From CBDCFT01 sp965216365 (GTDB lineage: Bacteria > Pseudomonadota > Gammaproteobacteria > Arenicellales > CBDCFT01), in contig CBDCFT010000049.1 of NCBI GenBank assembly GCA_965216365.1, positions 1 to 64,000 on the forward strand: 64,000 nucleotides of DNA. Direction: 5' to 3'. The position numbers and the translations under genes are program-made. The notes under the pieces are model-generated. The model did not search any database. It saw nothing but the letters and a program-made list of their open reading frames with translations, and was not told where the DNA came from. Positions 62,603-64,000 of this stretch are shown here, in pieces (positions within the stretch are counted from its first letter, which is position 1; the number at the start of each line of letters is the position of its first letter).

Positions 62603-64000
62603 TTAAATTTGTGTACGTATGTGTGGAGAACGCGCGTAGAGCGCCACCATGGGTAAAATGATTAAGCCGAAAATAAACTGCTGAGTTTCAAAATCAAGCC
62701 CCATACCCACCAGAAAAGAAGTCAGCACTTGCAACACCAATACGCCGATGACTGTAAAACCGTAACCACCCCAACCACCCAGTAGCGATGTTCCACCTAC
62801 GACAACCGCAGCGATGGTCATAAACAGATATTGATCACCAACACCGATGAATCCACCGCCACTCCAACCCAACAATAACGCGCCTGTAAAGGCGGATACC
62901 AAACCACTTATGGTATATACGCCGACCCAATAACCCCGCTCAGAGATTGAAAGTCGTTTGGCGGAAGTCCGGCTGCCGCCCAAAGCGTATAAATTACGAC
63001 CCCATGTAGTCGTGCGCAGCGCAACAATCAGAATAATTGAAGCAATAATCCAGATAATCACTACCGGCGGAAAACTTAACCCAAAAAACTTGCCGTTTAT
63101 GGATGCGATATTCGACAGCCACTCGGGAACAGTGCCAAACACGTTGCCACCGAACGCCGTACCGATACTGGTTAGAATCTGGGTACCACCGGATACGGCA
63201 AACCCTACACCCAGCGTAAGAATTAACGCCTGGCCTTGCAGACGAAAACTCAACATACCGTTTATAAAACCAATCCCCGCACCGATTAGCAGAATAGCAA
63301 TAAAAGCTATCCATGGAGGCACACCCAAGGTCAACAAATACATCAAACCGATATTGGACGAACCGATTACAAATGGAATGGATAGATCCAGACCAGCGAG
63401 CATTACAACCAATGTTTGTCCGATACAGGCCAGCCCAAGGAACGACGCAAAAACCAACATGGATTTGATATTCAATGTCGACAGGAATCCTTCCACGAGC
63501 AAAGAACCAATAATAAACAAACCAATAAGAACCGTGATACCAATAAATGCACTTTTATTTACCTTGGCGCGTTTATTGAAAACAAAAGCAACAATTAGAA
63601 ACGCTAATAACACCAAAACGGAGAGGAGATTGCGCCATTGGAAAAAATCATCAATGGCAAATGCGCTAGCGATCAAAACCCCCAGTAATATCAACAACCA
63701 GATAAATCCCGCTTTATTTCTCGATATCAGTGAACGCAAATAACTGGGTTCGTGCTCTTCGTCCGAAACACCATGTTGATCGCGTAAGTGAGCACCGCCA
63801 GGGCTAGCACTCACAGCAATAGCGTCGGCAGGGAATATCCAGCGCACTGAAAAATGATGCCAACCCCATGCTATGAGCGCAAAAATTGCCAAACCATAAA
63901 ACACCATGTGCTGCATAGGAACGTCGTCGACCCAACCAAGAATCACACTAACGACAGCGACTATCGCTGCAACAATAAAACCCAACCATTTATAAAATGA
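62603..64000 (-). CDS. sugar-type ABC transporter permease (RbsC family), 5' end open
   Basis: At least 460 residues. The C-terminal ~320 residues are a BPD_transp_2 permease: GLACIGQTLVVMLAGLDLSI, GAGIGFINGMLSFRLQGQAL, ALGGSRTSAKRLSISERGYW and VVGGTSLLGGWGGYG are the family's conserved blocks. The N-terminal ~140 residues add extra hydrophobic segments. A TTG at 63985 could start it, but the frame is open to the window edge, so the gene may begin outside. It precedes the rhodopsin gene by 24 nt; ATPase and binding protein would lie upstream. Confidence 0.85.
   Translation of the reverse strand, partial: SFYKWLGFIVAAIVAVVSVILGWVDDVPMQHMVFYGLAIFALIAWGWHHFSVRWIFPADAIAVSASPGGAHLRDQHGVSDEEHEPSYLRSLISRNKAGFIWLLILLGVLIASAFAIDDFFQWRNLLSVLVLLAFLIVAFVFNKRAKVNKSAFIGITVLIGLFIIGSLLVEGFLSTLNIKSMLVFASFLGLACIGQTLVVMLAGLDLSIPFVIGSSNIGLMYLLTLGVPPWIAFIAILLIGAGIGFINGMLSFRLQGQALILTLGVGFAVSGGTQILTSIGTAFGGNVFGTVPEWLSNIASINGKFFGLSFPPVVIIWIIASIILIVALRTTTWGRNLYALGGSRTSAKRLSISERGYWVGVYTISGLVSAFTGALLLGWSGGGFIGVGDQYLFMTIAAVVVGGTSLLGGWGGYGFTVIGVLVLQVLTSFLVGMGLDFETQQFIFGLIILPMVALYARSPHIRTQI

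Noticed and set aside
62958..63743. 261-residue plus-strand ORF
   Set aside because: Lies entirely antisense to the RbsC-type permease, which has strong family motifs; the ORF is Pro/Ile/Asn-rich shadow sequence.
1..64000. CRISPR array or integron attC array
   Set aside because: I looked for regular short direct repeats with spacers and for attC core pairs between genes; the repeats seen are few, irregular and far apart.

Overview
The window looks like a chromosomal segment from a proteobacterium, most likely a marine gammaproteobacterium (inference). The support is a proteorhodopsin-type gene, a CsrA homologue, two perfect CRP-type boxes, an SpvB/RHS giant protein, and eleven GGGNAGGG octamers (E. 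coli-type FtsK-orienting sequences), all on the minus strand. I could not place it to genus. Most of the window is accessory DNA: insertion sequences, toxin-antitoxin genes, broken genes and defence-type genes lie between two more ordered metabolic operons.

Region by region. 0-4.3 kb: minus-strand polyamine/opine-type ABC transporter operon (binding protein, ATPase, two permeases, then an FAD oxidoreductase running off the edge); the first permease is frameshifted. 4.8-7.5 kb: a PIN-like gene and its decayed second copy, flanking a HigBA-type toxin-antitoxin pair whose toxin carries an amber codon, plus a CcdA-like tail protein. 7.7-9.9 kb: secreted glycerophosphodiesterase and a GFA-family protein. 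10-12 kb: IS256 remnant and a 1306-bp IS3-family element that splits a small gene. 12.3-16 kb: secreted serine hydrolase and a second HigBA-type pair. 16-23 kb: a 6.6-kb SpvB/FG-GAP/RHS toxin gene with a candidate membrane immunity gene. 23.6-29.4 kb: assorted single genes, including TetR/DUF2852 as a divergent pair.

29.5-32.6 kb: a short tyrosine integrase, a KAP NTPase and a DUF2971 gene form a likely mobile defence cassette. 32.8-36.8 kb: a secreted metalloprotease gene split by a second, almost identical IS3 copy. 37-44 kb: a minus-strand run of NERD nuclease, DUF1444-like, TIR-WD40, SLATT/DUF4231 two-TM and TIR-transmembrane genes, headed by a textbook class II CRP promoter; this is the best candidate here for an undescribed (defence or signalling) system. 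44.3-48.7 kb: FG-GAP metalloprotease and SdiA-regulated-type propeller protein; the latter has a copy of the same CRP promoter. 48.8-52.3 kb: decayed mobile-island edge with an accessory csrA, AAA+ ATPase remnant, tRNA 3' end, integrase remnant and transposase pseudogene.

52.4-64 kb: one tight minus-strand operon of at least ten genes: sugar-type ABC permease, rhodopsin, flotillin, SCP2-like protein, alpha/beta hydrolase, lactonase-type metallo-hydrolase, sodium:solute symporter, N,N-dimethylformamidase-type large subunit and two small-subunit-like genes. The rhodopsin keeps the retinal lysine but lacks both the proton acceptor and the proton donor of proteorhodopsin, so it is unlikely to be a standard pump. 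The set looks like light-sensing or membrane-associated amide uptake and catabolism (inference).
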